Positions 51,408-61,030 are shown, counted from the first letter of the stretch. The stretch: DNA of 64,000 bases from Ostreococcus mediterraneus (GCA_012295225.1 WMKK01000022.1:248001-312000), one strand, 5' to 3'. The notes: generated from the sequence alone by a model not told the origin. A program made the numbers and translations.

Positions 51408-51544
51408 TGTTAATAGAATACGCTCTTTTGAGCGATCTCCTGATGATTCTACCAATGTAAAGGTTCTAGCTATATCGTAGTCCTACTTTTGATAAGACCT
51501 CAGAATTTTACACACTTTATCTTAATTTGGTCTTACTCCAAACA
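51408..51544 (+). repeat. 3' LTR of the gypsy element
   Basis: 137 bp, TGTTAATAG to ACTCCAAACA, preceded by the purine tract and followed by GAAAT. Confidence 0.92.
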
Positions 51545-51577
51545 GAAATCACGTGTATTTTTCGAAATCACGTGTTA

Positions 51578-52503
51578 CCCTATTTCCCTAAGCGTCGCCT
51601 GAAATTTCGATTTCTTGAGTTATAATTGGTCGATGAGTGGGTCAAGTGCAAAAAAGTGCGCCAGAGAGCGGAAATTCAAAAATCGCGTTTACAGCTGTCT
51701 CTCAAATACGTGCGCACGTCGACGTCGAGCGTGCACGCGTCGCCAGCGCCGTACACAGTCGAAAGTAAATATAATATCACACCCGTGGACCTTTCAAACG
51801 CGCCAAATAGTGCGCGCGCGTCGCCGATATGGTTTAAAATGTTCATTTTGGCACGTTGCAGATATCGACCTGTATACGCGTGGCTGGCGCGATGTACGTC
51901 GCAGGATGACGTACAGGCATGCATAATACTTGTGTCTACATCTTCTTCAGTGCATGTACTGTGTTTTACGCCCGCACGGCGACGATAGAGGCTGGTAAAC
52001 ATTTGGGGGACTCAACGACCAATTATGAACGGTTACTCTGGATCGATATCTCGATTTCATTGGTCGTTGAGTCCCCCAAATGTTTACCAGCCTCTATCGT
52101 CGCCGTGCGGGCGTAAAACACAGTACATGCACTGAAGAAGATGTAGACACAAGTATTATGCATGCCTGTACGTCATCCTGCGACGTACATCGCGCCAGCC
52201 ACGCGTATACAGGTCGATATCTGCAACGTGCCAAAATGAACATTTTAAACCATATCGGCGACGCGCGCGCACTATTCGGCGCGTTTGAAAGGCTCACGGG
52301 TGTGTTATTATATGTACTTTCGACTGCGCACGACGCTGGCGACGTGTAAACGCGCGACGTCGACGTGCGCACGTATATGAGAGGCAGCTGTAAACACGTT
52401 TTTGAATTCCTACCTACTTGCGCCCTTTTTTGCTTTTGACCCACTCATCGACCAATTATAACTCAAGAAATCGAAATGTGAAGCGACCCTTAGGGAAATA
52501 GGG
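51578..52503. mobile_element. foldback element F5 (926 bp)
   Basis: Ends CCCTATTTCCC and GGGAAATAGGG, flanked by TA (51576-51577, 52504-52505). The inner arms share private variants (GTATACGCGTGGCTGGCGC in both), but the outer part of the left arm (GCCAGAGAGCGG) differs from the right arm, so matching is limited to a tract. The loop has lost a few bases beside one copy of the ATAATTGG motif. It lies 65 bp upstream of the hAT transposase start. Confidence 0.9.
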
Positions 52504-52505
52504 TA

Positions 52506-55500
52506 GCCCTTGAATGACCAGACCGAGGCACCACTAGATGTCGCTCGCGCGAATTGTTTTGAAAATTCATGTCATCTACTAACGGCGCTGGCGCGGCGCT
52601 GACGGTCAACGTAAACATCGGCAACACGCCAGCGAACCCGCCGACAGTGAACACCGTGAACAACTCTAATTACGTTGATCTGCGAGACGTCGACGCTGCG
52701 CCGCCCAAGAAGCAGGCCGTGTTGCGAGACAACACCAAGAGTTTCGATGTGTTACTCAAGGAGTACAAGGCGTGGAAACCCCAAGAAGACGGTTGGGTGG
52801 AGGTAGACGCGAGCGAAGCGACAACGCGAACGCACGTGTTGTTACATGGGAGCGTCCGCACCTGGAGGCGACGCGATACGGATGACAAGAGTATGTTTTA
52901 CAAGTGCTTGTGCTGCGGTAAAGAGTTGAGGCAATCGGGCATAGTGCGAGCGCTAAGCCATGTCTTAGGTGTCGTAGCGAACACGAAGTTGGCCGATTGC
53001 GAGAAAGAGTTGACGAAGCTAATCGGCGGTAAGCATCGCGGTATTCTGAAACATGGCGACAGGCACTTGGGGCGGGAAGCTCGTGAATACTTGAAACAAT
53101 CCTTGACGAGCGCGGCTATGTTAGCAGAAGAGAAGAAGCTGTACGCGGCTACAGATCAGTCAAAGCTGAGTGAAGATAAGTCGGATGCAAAAGAAACGGT
53201 GATGTTGTTCTCATCAAAGCGCAGCAAACAGGATCTAGATGCAGCGATCATCAGATTCTTAGCGTTGCATGATTTGCCGCCGAACATCGCCCATGGCACG
53301 GGGTGGGGGAGCTTGGCTGATATTTGCGCAGAGGCGCGCATGTACGCCGAGCCTGTGCGCAGCTTGAGTCGCAAAGATTACGGTAAACGTGACGGTGAAT
53401 TAAGCAAGTGCATGCGCGCGCAAGTGACGAGGGCGAACGACGCGTTCGCGGCTGCACTCGAGAACGTAACACTCGGGGGCACTTTCGGGTCTTTGTGCAT
53501 AGACGCGATGACCAAGCACGGTCGCGCGACGAACAATGCGGTGTTGTGTACGGCGCGTGGCGAGATGTTCCTGCGCAGTGAGGAAGTCGAATGCGCGAAA
53601 AATGAAGCCTTTCACATCGAGTACATCAAGAACGCTCTGCGCGAGATTGGCGTCGACAACGTGTCGTTAATCGTCGTGGATGGTGAAAAGGCCGCGAGGC
53701 TAGCAACGGCGACGGTGTGCGACGAAAAGCTCGCCGATGGGACCTACAAGCATCCGATGTTGTGGCATCAGCGATGCACAACGCACGCATATTCTCTTCT
53801 GATCGGGGATATCTTAGGATGCTACGACGAGCACGGTGACGAGCGACATTGCATATGGATGCACCGCGCGTCAGCGTGCGCGGGAGAAGTTATAACTTTC
53901 TTTCGCTCGCACGGCTTCGCGGAGCGAGCAAGAAAGGCACGTAACGTTGATGAGAAGGGTGAGAAAGTCGCTCGACAATTAAAGAAGTACGTCGAGACCC
54001 GTTTCGCCTCGGTCTTCTACGTGCTCGAGCGGTTCGTCGAGAACTGGCGTGTGCTCTTACAGGCCCTCTCGGACATCACGTGTGGTGCGAATGGGCGCTA
54101 CGAGAAGCAAGAGTATCGACAGACAGCTAGGACGCTCACCCAATGGATGTCGACCGATTCGTTCCAATTTGCGTGCGAATTAACTCGTGATATCCTCGAG
54201 CCCATTGTCATCGCTTTGCGCAGGACGGACACCAAGACACCGAACCTGTATCGCGTGGTAGGTGATTTCTACAAGGCGCGGGCGGATTGTGAGACGGTGA
54301 TTGCGCAAGCATACGCGAAACTGAGCGGCGACGCGAGCAACAAGGTGAGTAACGACGCAGGGGATGCATTATTTCGCGTTTATGCGAACGAAATACGGCA
54401 GTGCTTCGATAAGCGCGAGCGTGACATTCTGACGAACAACGCCTGGGGCGCACACGCCTTGTTCGCGCCTCGGAACTTTTTAGAACCCGACAAGGATGTC
54501 GAGCGCATGCAATGCGCGGAAAGACGCGTGTGCGACTTCATCGAACGGGTGTACGATCCGGTGATCTTTGCAGATGAATTCAAAGCGGCTATGCGCGAGT
54601 GGGAAGACTATAGTCTGCGCTCTGAGGCGCGCATGGGGCGCGGATTTTTCAAGTTCGCGGACGCGAAGGAGCGCTTCGAGTCGCGGAAAGATGGTGAATC
54701 TTCGGCCGATTTCGCCGCGCGACAACTTGAAGAGAACTTCCACTTTTGGGATTATAAGCTGCAGAAAGAAAACAGCAAGTTGGCACCCATCGCCCTTCGC
54801 TTGACATTTGGTTTCGCGGGACAGGGGTCGGCAGAGCGCGCGAACAAAGCCGTGGCACGCGTGTACACGAAAACTCGCAACCGTCAGACGGCCGAGGTGA
54901 CGGACGCGTTTCTGAGAATCCGTTCGCATGTGCATCAACACAACGCGCGTGCAAAAACGGGCGTATCAAAGAACCAGCTTGGCGAGGTGAATCGCGCCCG
55001 CGGCGACGACGACGGCGCGCATGCAGACGATACTTCCGCGGATGAATCAAGCGATGACGACGAGCCCGAGGCGCGAAGCGACCTATTGCGCCCATCTACG
55101 ATGCGAGCGTTCGATAAATTCGATAAATCTGGTACCATATATGCACCAGTTCACGGTAACGCCGCATTCGGGCCTCTCTTCGGTATGCGGCCGACAATTT
55201 ACGAGTCCGCTGGGGAGCGCGCGCCACCGCCGGTCACCACGCAGGCGGTTGAACAACATCAACAACCATGCGACGATGCCGCGGCGGCAGTTGATGCGTC
55301 ATCGGTTGACACGATAAGTACTCCACACGCAGACGAGCGTGTACAGGAAGCGCACGCGCAGGAGGCGCCTAGTAGCCCGTGCATCGGTGGGGGCGATGGG
55401 GCCCAGGTGCACGCTGCAGTCAACGCGGCGATTGACGCGCCAACCCGCCAACCCGCACCATCATCGCCGAAGAAGCGTCAACAAGAAGCGATAGATGATA

Positions 55501-55794
55501 CCATTCGCGTCGACGACGAACGCTGCTACAAGTGCAAGAACTCGAACGCGGGCGTGTGTCGCTGCCCGCCCGCGGTGCACGCGCCCTCGAAGCGCCCGAG
55601 GCGCGCTGCGCGCGCCTAGTCATTTCGTCCAGTATTTACGCAATTATTAGAGTATCAATGTATTTCTAAAAATCATGCCCCACGTAAAAGTCGTTTTTCT
55701 ATGGCCGTATGCACGTGTGGGGGGCGTGCATCCTGCATATGCACGTGCATATACATCTACATACCATTCGTACATCTACATACCGCCAACACAG
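52506..55794 (+). mobile_element. hAT transposon copy 2, 5' end missing
   Basis: Contains the transposase gene and an intact 3' end finishing CCGCCAACACAG at 55794. The 5' terminal region seen in copy 1 (13773-14009) and in the MITEs is absent; F5 and old repeat sequence stand in its place, so the copy could not move by itself. Sequence 55795-55842 repeats the last 40 or so bases of the terminus in tandem. Confidence 0.8.
52569..55619 (+). CDS. hAT transposase, copy 2
   Basis: 1016 residues, same length and domains as the copy at 9730-12780: BED-like finger (Y-K-C-L-C-C-G-K), catalytic Asp motifs (L-C-I-D-A-M, L-I-V-V-D-G), H-Q-R-C-T-T-H-A-Y and the C-terminal dimerisation block. Roughly 30 scattered replacements separate the two, for example G-C-Y-D-E-H-G-D for R-P-Y-D-A-Y-D-D near residue 418 and F-G-F-A-G-Q for C-G-F-A-G-Q near 757. 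No frame break. The protein could still act on MITEs and on copy 1. The foldback 65 bp upstream may affect its expression. Confidence 0.9.
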   Translation: MSSTNGAGAALTVNVNIGNTPANPPTVNTVNNSNYVDLRDVDAAPPKKQAVLRDNTKSFDVLLKEYKAWKPQEDGWVEVDASEATTRTHVLLHGSVRTWRRRDTDDKSMFYKCLCCGKELRQSGIVRALSHVLGVVANTKLADCEKELTKLIGGKHRGILKHGDRHLGREAREYLKQSLTSAAMLAEEKKLYAATDQSKLSEDKSDAKETVMLFSSKRSKQDLDAAIIRFLALHDLPPNIAHGTGWGSLADICAEARMYAEPVRSLSRKDYGKRDGELSKCMRAQVTRANDAFAAALENVTLGGTFGSLCIDAMTKHGRATNNAVLCTARGEMFLRSEEVECAKNEAFHIEYIKNALREIGVDNVSLIVVDGEKAARLATATVCDEKLADGTYKHPMLWHQRCTTHAYSLLIGDILGCYDEHGDERHCIWMHRASACAGEVITFFRSHGFAERARKARNVDEKGEKVARQLKKYVETRFASVFYVLERFVENWRVLLQALSDITCGANGRYEKQEYRQTARTLTQWMSTDSFQFACELTRDILEPIVIALRRTDTKTPNLYRVVGDFYKARADCETVIAQAYAKLSGDASNKVSNDAGDALFRVYANEIRQCFDKRERDILTNNAWGAHALFAPRNFLEPDKDVERMQCAERRVCDFIERVYDPVIFADEFKAAMREWEDYSLRSEARMGRGFFKFADAKERFESRKDGESSADFAARQLEENFHFWDYKLQKENSKLAPIALRLTFGFAGQGSAERANKAVARVYTKTRNRQTAEVTDAFLRIRSHVHQHNARAKTGVSKNQLGEVNRARGDDDGAHADDTSADESSDDDEPEARSDLLRPSTMRAFDKFDKSGTIYAPVHGNAAFGPLFGMRPTIYESAGERAPPPVTTQAVEQHQQPCDDAAAAVDASSVDTISTPHADERVQEAHAQEAPSSPCIGGGDGAQVHAAVNAAIDAPTRQPAPSSPKKRQQEAIDDTIRVDDERCYKCKNSNAGVCRCPPAVHAPSKRPRRAARA

Positions 55795-55844
55795 TCACTT
55801 GTACATCTACATACCATTCGTACATCTACATACCGCCAACACTA

Positions 55845-56778
55845 TCCTATTTCCCTAAGCGTCGCTTCAAATTTCGATTTCTTGAGTTATAATTGGTCGA
55901 TGAGTGGGTCAAGTGCAAAAAAGGGCGCAAGTAGGTAGGAATTCAAAAACGTGTTTACAGCTGCCTCTCAAATACGTGCGCATGTCGACGTCGCGCGTTT
56001 ACACGTCGCCAGCGTCGTACGCAGTCGAAAGTAAATATAATAACACACCCGTGAGCCTTTCAAACGCGCCGAATAGTGCGCGCGCGTCGCCGATATGGTT
56101 TAAAATGTTCATTTTGGCACGTTGCGGATATCGACCTGTAGACGCGTGGTCGCCGCGATGTACGTCGCAGGATGACGTACAGGCATGCATAATACGTGTG
56201 TCTACATCTTCTTCAGTGCATGTGCTGAGTTTTACGCCCGCACGACGACGATAGAGGCTGGTGAACATTCGAGGGGCTCATCGACCAATTATGAACGGTA
56301 ACTCTGGATCGACATCTCGATTTCCTGTTCATAATTGGTCGATGAGCCCCTCGAATGTTCACCAGCCTCTATCGTCGTCGTGCGGGCGTAAAACTCAGCA
56401 CATGCACTGAAGAAGATGTAGATACAAGTATTATGCATGCCTGTACGTCATCCTGCGACGTACATCGCGGCGACCACGCGTCTACAGGTCGATATCCGCA
56501 ACGTGCCAAAATGAACATTTTAAACCATATCGGCGACGCGCGCGCACTATTCGGCGCGTTTGAAAGGCTCACGGGTGTGTTATTATATTTACTTTCGACT
56601 GCGTACGACGCTGGCGACGTGTAAACGCGCGACGTCGACATGCGCACGTATTTGAGAGGCAGCTGTAAACACGTTTTTGAATTCCTACCTACTTGCGCCC
56701 TTTTTTGCACTTGACCCACTCATCGACCAATTATAACTCAAGAAATCGAAATTTGAAGCGACGCTTAGGGAAATAGGA
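55845..56778. mobile_element. foldback element F6 (934 bp)
   Basis: Ends TCCTATTTCCC and GGGAAATAGGA, flanked by TA (55843-55844, 56779-56780). Arms match each other, including the shared ACATGTCGACG-type variant (CGCATGTCGAC left, GTCGACATGCG right) and CGTCGTCGTGC near the loop. Loop orientation as in F3. Confidence 0.93.
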
Positions 56779-57093
56779 TAACAGGCTGCGTGAAAAATTT
56801 GCTCGGTTGGGGTTTAGAAATGGACCGACGATTGCGCCAGACGCGCGCGCGCCGTCCGTCAAACTACGACGCGCGGTCTTGCATCGTACGGAAATGTTTT
56901 TGTTGCATCATTTCGTTGCACTCGCGCACCCGTAAGACCCTCGCGACCGTCGCAGTGCGCGTGTTTGTGCGCGTTGGTTTCGCGCTCGATTGAGTGATGA
57001 TGGAGACATGCGTGACTTCGAGAGTGCGTCGACGCGCGCATAGGCATCCTATGCGCTTGCGAACGCGCACATAGATAGGGGCGATCATTTCAC

Positions 57094-58062
57094 ATGCGAT
57101 CGTCTTCGTTGTTTTCCTTGGGTGCGCGCGATCGCGCGTTCGGATGGTACGAATGGCGACGTCGGATTTGTGAGCTAATTTGCCAAATTAGCTCACCGTC
57201 GCGCGCCGATTTTTACAAAATAACGGTAACGGTACGTGTACCGGTACTAGTACACCAAGGGTACAAAGGGTATTGTGTGCGCATATATTCATACGAATAC
57301 TGTGGAGCACTTGGAGAACTGGAGCTCACTTCGGGGAAACAAACGAGGCAAAAAGCACACATATTTGTTGCAACGGACAACTCCGATCTACGTCCACTTA
57401 TTGTTGTCGTAAATTCCACTTTGAATTCGCCCACGAATTCGGAATGTATTGTCATAGTAGTACTCGTTCCACGGGAGCTTGCCAGTCAAGTCGAGCACAC
57501 TTTTCAACGTCTGTTCTCAGGGTACAGATCATGGTTGATAATAGATAGTACGTCATTCGACGCAGAAAAAGTCGCGCGTCTTCCAGGAGTTTTGGCGACT
57601 TGGAAAACGAAGCGAAAAGAGCTATTCAATCCATACAATTTTGCAGCGTTTTATATTGCTGCAATGCCAAAATACGCACACGTTACGAAAGCAGTCTATT
57701 TAGATATTGACACCGTCGTGCAAGGTGACTTACACGAGCTCCTTGAGAACTGCTGTAATCAAAATACTCCCATTGCAGTCGTAGAAGATTGTTCACAGCG
57801 GGTGCGTACGTACATCAGCACTAGTGTGCTTGCAAAAGTCTTGTTGGAGGAAACGCTGCCGAGTACTGATGATACTGCTCGTTTGAGCCACGCTGGTGAA
57901 GCATGTGTTTTCAATCGAGGTGTACTAGTGCTGAACTTACCGATCTGGCGTGTTATGAATATAACGAAGCAGATAGAAAATTGGATGGAAATTCATGATA
58001 CACATGAACGTTCATTACTTTGGTGGCGGCACTTTTCTGAGCAGGCAGCGAACATTTTGTAG
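57094..58062 (+). CDS. GT8 glycosyltransferase (GAUT/GATL-like), 3'-truncated
   Basis: 322 codons from ATG 57094. GT8 motifs: H-I-F-V-A-T-D-N-S-D near residue 88, N-F-A-A-F-Y-I-A near 182, V-Y-L-D-I-D-T-V-V-Q-G-D-L-H-E-L near 202 with the metal-binding D-I-D, and F-N-R-G-V-L-V-L-N-L near 271. Family members continue with a Gly-rich loop and Q-P-P-x-L motif; here Y-F-G-G-G-T-F is readable in the neighbouring frame near 58016 and the expected C-terminal 60-80 residues are absent, because the duplicated epimerase block begins at 58183. So this is probably a recently broken gene. Luminal sugar transfer, likely from UDP-galacturonate or UDP-galactose, is the family role. The first 80 residues are not clearly homologous. 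Confidence 0.6.
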   Translation: MRSSSLFSLGARDRAFGWYEWRRRICELICQISSPSRADFYKITVTVRVPVLVHQGYKGYCVRIYSYEYCGALGELELTSGKQTRQKAHIFVATDNSDLRPLIVVVNSTLNSPTNSECIVIVVLVPRELASQVEHTFQRLFSGYRSWLIIDSTSFDAEKVARLPGVLATWKTKRKELFNPYNFAAFYIAAMPKYAHVTKAVYLDIDTVVQGDLHELLENCCNQNTPIAVVEDCSQRVRTYISTSVLAKVLLEETLPSTDDTARLSHAGEACVFNRGVLVLNLPIWRVMNITKQIENWMEIHDTHERSLLWWRHFSEQAANIL

Positions 58063-58182
58063 CCCAAAACTTTGTTTGAAATTATGCTGGGCTTGAGAAA
58101 TGATTCATAATGTTATACTTTTCACATACTAGTAAATCATTTTTCACTGATTGCTCATGATGGAGATACGTATTGCTCATGA

Positions 58183-58693
58183 TGGAGTGCACGTACGCCG
58201 CTGGATTCTTCACCGCATATCTCACTCCAGCTTGGGCGGCGAGATGTATGATAGACGTTACCTGGCAAATGTCCAGAATCTTCCTCAACGTCGCCGCGTC
58301 GTTCAAATCCGCCACCACCGTATGCACGCCGATATCCTTCAGCTTTTGAATCCGTGCGCGCTTCAGCCCACGAGGATAATAATCATTCACGTTATCCAAC
58401 CCAATCACTCCAGCGCCTCGACGCTTCAAAGCCGTAGAGACATGCGAGCCAATAAACCCAGCAGCACCCGTGACTAAAACCACCTCCTCCGTTGGCACAT
58501 TTCGCGCGCACGACTGCATCAAAACCTTACGCGACGTTGACCTCGCCGAAATCGTAAACACACCCAACGGCCCATCGCGCAAAACCTTGGCGCCGTACGA
58601 ATCCTGCCCGCCCGCCGAGAGCGCAAAGTACATCAACGCCAACGCGATGAGCGTCGCCGTCGCGGCTCTTCGTCGCATCGACCCACACACCAC
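58183..58693 (-). pseudogene. UDP-glucuronate 4-epimerase fragment (duplicate)
   Basis: Start codon 58693 and the first about 165 codons equal those of the gene at 59789-61030, including the N-terminal anchor and the T-G-A-A-G-F-I-G-S-H NAD-binding loop, up to K-N-P-A-A-Y-V-H-S. Sequence then changes and stops at 58082. The catalytic Y-x3-K and the sugar-binding half are missing. At the break a 16-bp sequence (ATTGCTCATGATGGAG) is repeated at 58150 and 58172. Confidence 0.9.
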
Positions 58694-58876
58694 CGCCGCT
58701 GCGCTCGGCGACGACGACGACGACGCCTTGCCGTGTGCGTACCGCCTAGAATTATTATTATGACTACTGTCGTCGTACGTACATCAAGTCGTCAGTCAAA
58801 GCTCACGGCTGTGGTGTATTATCCACTCGCACCGCACGCGCGAATGCTGCGCGAATACACGCGAGTCGCGCTCGAG

Positions 58877-58878
<2 letters not shown>

Positions 58879-58961
<83 letters not shown>
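58879..58961 (+). repeat. (CA)n microsatellite, about 41 units
   Basis: Uninterrupted CA dinucleotides in the promoter side of the truncated epimerase copy. The partner copy instead has a TG tract followed by a CA tract. Confidence 0.95.
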
Positions 58962-58965
<4 letters not shown>

Positions 58966-59021
58966 ACTCGTTCATACTGTACCATACCAGGTACGGTTCC
59001 GGCCTAATTGTGCTACGGGCC

Positions 59022-59438
59022 CTGTCTTGGCGGAATCAGCATACTAGGGGCGTGCATCCTGCATATGCAGGCCGGGCCTGCATACGCGTGCATACCATAC
59101 TTAACACATAATACGCTTATGTAATATACCGTTTGAGTACTACATACCGTGCATATGGTGTTCCATACGAGTGTTTTGCGCACCGATCGTGTAAACATGC
59201 GCCGGGTAAACCCTTATTTCTGAACCCTAGTTACCCCTCGTCGCGTACCTTAAAATGACCAGTCATTTCGTCCTGTATTTACGTAATTTATTAGAGTATC
59301 ATTGTATTTCTAAAAATCATGCCCCACATAAAAGTCGTTTTTCTATGGCCGTATGCACGTGTGGGGGGCGTGCATCCTGCATATGCACGTGCATATGCAT
59401 ATGCATACCATTTGTGCATATGCATACCGCCAACACAG
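59022..59438. mobile_element. hAT-derived MITE, copy 2 (417 bp)
   Basis: Ends CTGTCTTGGCGG and CCGCCAACACAG (one mismatch in 12). Same internal structure as 6583-6998 but inverted. No 8-bp target duplication; the right end is the border of the segmental duplication. Confidence 0.88.
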
Positions 59439-59522
59439 CCGAGGGGTGAGGACGTTTGGCTTTAGTAGGCTTCAGTACCGCGAGTGGAGGAAGAGCGATC
59501 ACTTAGGGGAATAGGCTACAAG

Positions 59523-59750
59523 TCATTATTTTCGAAAAAATTCACGTTGAAGATGCACGAAATCACGCACACCACAGGCGTCGCGATACTTCACGCATGA
59601 CAACGAACGAGGCGTCGTTGGAAAGCGCGTAAAACATTAGAAAAATATACTCGCGAACTGGCGCTATCGGCGCAGTCGTCGCGGCGCGAGACGCGCGCAA
59701 ACACGAAAATTCACGCTTTTAGCTATTTTTTTCGAAAACAAGAGTACTAG
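59523..59750. repeat. 223-bp repeat family with TTTTCGAAAA ends
   Basis: Begins TCATTATTTTCGAAAAAATTC and ends AGCTATTTTTTTCGAAAAC; it is the inverse of the first 223 bases of the insertion at 8216-9589. Just before it, near 59495-59514, CACTTAGGGGAATAGGCTA resembles a decayed foldback end. Confidence 0.75.
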
Positions 59751-59788
59751 TACATGTATATAGATATACGTCCCAGCGCTCGAGCGCT

Positions 59789-61030
59789 TTACATGGGCAC
59801 ATAGTTTGTGTCCTCGGCATTTTTCCCGTTGGCGTAATACTTCGAGTACCACGACACAAAGTGTTTCAAGCCGTCGTCCAAGCTCACCGTGGGAGTGTAC
59901 CCGAGGTCGCGCTTGGCTGCCGAAATGTCGGCGTGCGTGAACGGCACGTCCCCAGTTTTCGGCATGGGCACGTAGTTGCGGTTGGCGGTTTTCCCCAACG
60001 CGCGTTCCAAGCTCGACACGAAATCACTCACGGTGACGGGGTTGGTGTTGCCGAGATTGTAGACGCGAAAGGGCGGCTTGGAGCCGTCTTGTTTTTTTCC
60101 CGAACGTTGCGCCGTGTCGAGCGAGGCGATGGTGCCTCGCACGACGTCGTCGATATAGGTAAAATCTCTCGCCAACTCCCCGCCGTCTTCAGCTTTGAAA
60201 ATCTTGATCGGCTTGTCCTTCATGATGTTGTTTGCGAATGAAAAGTACGCCATGTCGGGTCGCCCGTACGGGCCGTACACCGTAAAAAATCGCAAAGCCG
60301 TGAGCGACATTCCATGGATGTGGTTGTACGTGTGCGCTAATAACTCGTCCGATTTCTTTGTCGCCGCATACAACGACGCCGGGGAGTCGGTAATGTCCGA
60401 CTCGCTAAACGGCACCTTTGTGTTTAAACCATAGACGCTCGAACTCGACGCGAAAACCACCTTTGGCATCGGTGTCGTGTGCGCCACGGCTTCCAACAGC
60501 GTGACAAATCCCGCAACGTTGGAGTGCACGTACGCCGCTGGATTCTTCACCGCATATCTCACTCCAGCTTGGGCGGCGAGATGTATGATAGACGTTACCT
60601 GGCAAATGTCCAGAATCTTCCTCAACGTCGCCGCGTCGTTCAAATCCGCCACCACCGTATGCACGCCGATATCCTTCAGCTTTTGAATCCGTGCGCGCTT
60701 CAGCCCACGAGGATAATAATCATTCACGTTATCCAACCCAATCACTCCAGCGCCTCGACGCTTCAAAGCCGTAGAGACATGCGAGCCAATAAACCCAGCA
60801 GCACCCGTGACTAAAACCACCTCCTCCGTTGGCACATTTCGCGCGCACGACTGCATCAAAACCTTACGCGACGTTGACCTCGCCGAAATCGTAAACACAC
60901 CCAACGGCCCATCGCGCAAAACCTTGGCGCCGTACGAATCCTGCCCGCCCGCCGAGAGCGCAAAGTACATCAACGCCAACGCGATGAGCGTCGCCGTCGC
61001 GGCTCTTCGTCGCATCGACCCACACACCAC
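59789..61030 (-). CDS. GAE: UDP-glucuronate 4-epimerase, type II membrane form
   Basis: 413 residues from ATG 61030. M-R-R-R-A-A-T precedes a membrane anchor (L-I-A-L-A-L-M-Y-F-A-L, residues 14-27). The short-chain dehydrogenase/epimerase fold follows: V-T-G-A-A-G-F-I-G-S-H near 75 binds NAD, S-S-S-S-V-Y-G near 195 and catalytic Y-A-A-T-K near 221, then R-F-F-T-V-Y-G-P-Y-G-R-P-D-M-A typical of plant GAE and bacterial CapI/WbnF-type 4-epimerases. It converts UDP-glucuronate to UDP-galacturonate in the Golgi, the donor for galacturonosyltransferases of GT8, whose relics lie nearby. Length and motifs are complete. The promoter side carries CGA repeats and a TG/CA microsatellite. Confidence 0.88.
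   Translation of the reverse strand: MVCGSMRRRAATATLIALALMYFALSAGGQDSYGAKVLRDGPLGVFTISARSTSRKVLMQSCARNVPTEEVVLVTGAAGFIGSHVSTALKRRGAGVIGLDNVNDYYPRGLKRARIQKLKDIGVHTVVADLNDAATLRKILDICQVTSIIHLAAQAGVRYAVKNPAAYVHSNVAGFVTLLEAVAHTTPMPKVVFASSSSVYGLNTKVPFSESDITDSPASLYAATKKSDELLAHTYNHIHGMSLTALRFFTVYGPYGRPDMAYFSFANNIMKDKPIKIFKAEDGGELARDFTYIDDVVRGTIASLDTAQRSGKKQDGSKPPFRVYNLGNTNPVTVSDFVSSLERALGKTANRNYVPMPKTGDVPFTHADISAAKRDLGYTPTVSLDDGLKHFVSWYSKYYANGKNAEDTNYVPM

Larger units (their letters stand above)
43512..51544 (+). mobile_element. Ty3/gypsy retrotransposon with extra methyltransferase-like domain
   Basis: Complete element of 8.0 kb with LTRs at 43512-43648 and 51408-51544 and 5-bp target duplication GAAAT (43507-43511, 51545-51549). 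A primer-binding-like TGGTGGCGCCC follows the left LTR and a purine tract (AAAACAGGGAGGAG) precedes the right one. Parts in order: gag with a CCHC knuckle (C-F-V-C-G-K-E-G-H-A-Y-R-E-C) near 45.6 kb, aspartic protease (L-D-S-G-A-A) near 46.1 kb, reverse transcriptase (Y-L-D-D) near 47.4 kb, RNase H, integrase with zinc-binding HHCC and D-D-E near 48.7-49.2 kb, a chromodomain-like block near 50.1 kb, and a DNA cytosine-methyltransferase-like domain near 50.6-51.2 kb. Coding capacity is carried by two long reading frames, so it looks whole or nearly so (about one break, unless the family changes frame naturally). The LTRs appear identical, so the insertion is very young. Confidence 0.9.
58183..59438 (-). 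repeat. segmental duplication, copy 1 (partner 60520-61928)
   Basis: Covers the 5' part of the epimerase gene, its promoter region, a CA microsatellite and a complete hAT-derived MITE. Copies differ mainly in the microsatellite. Both end at the last base of the MITE, with different sequence beyond (CCGAGGGG here, CAAGATGA in the other). Confidence 0.92.

Noticed and set aside
57173-57260. Palindromes around GTACCGGTAC and TTTGCCAAATTAGCTCA as regulatory sites
   Set aside because: GTACCGGTAC-like words recur through the window in unrelated places, so no function can be claimed.
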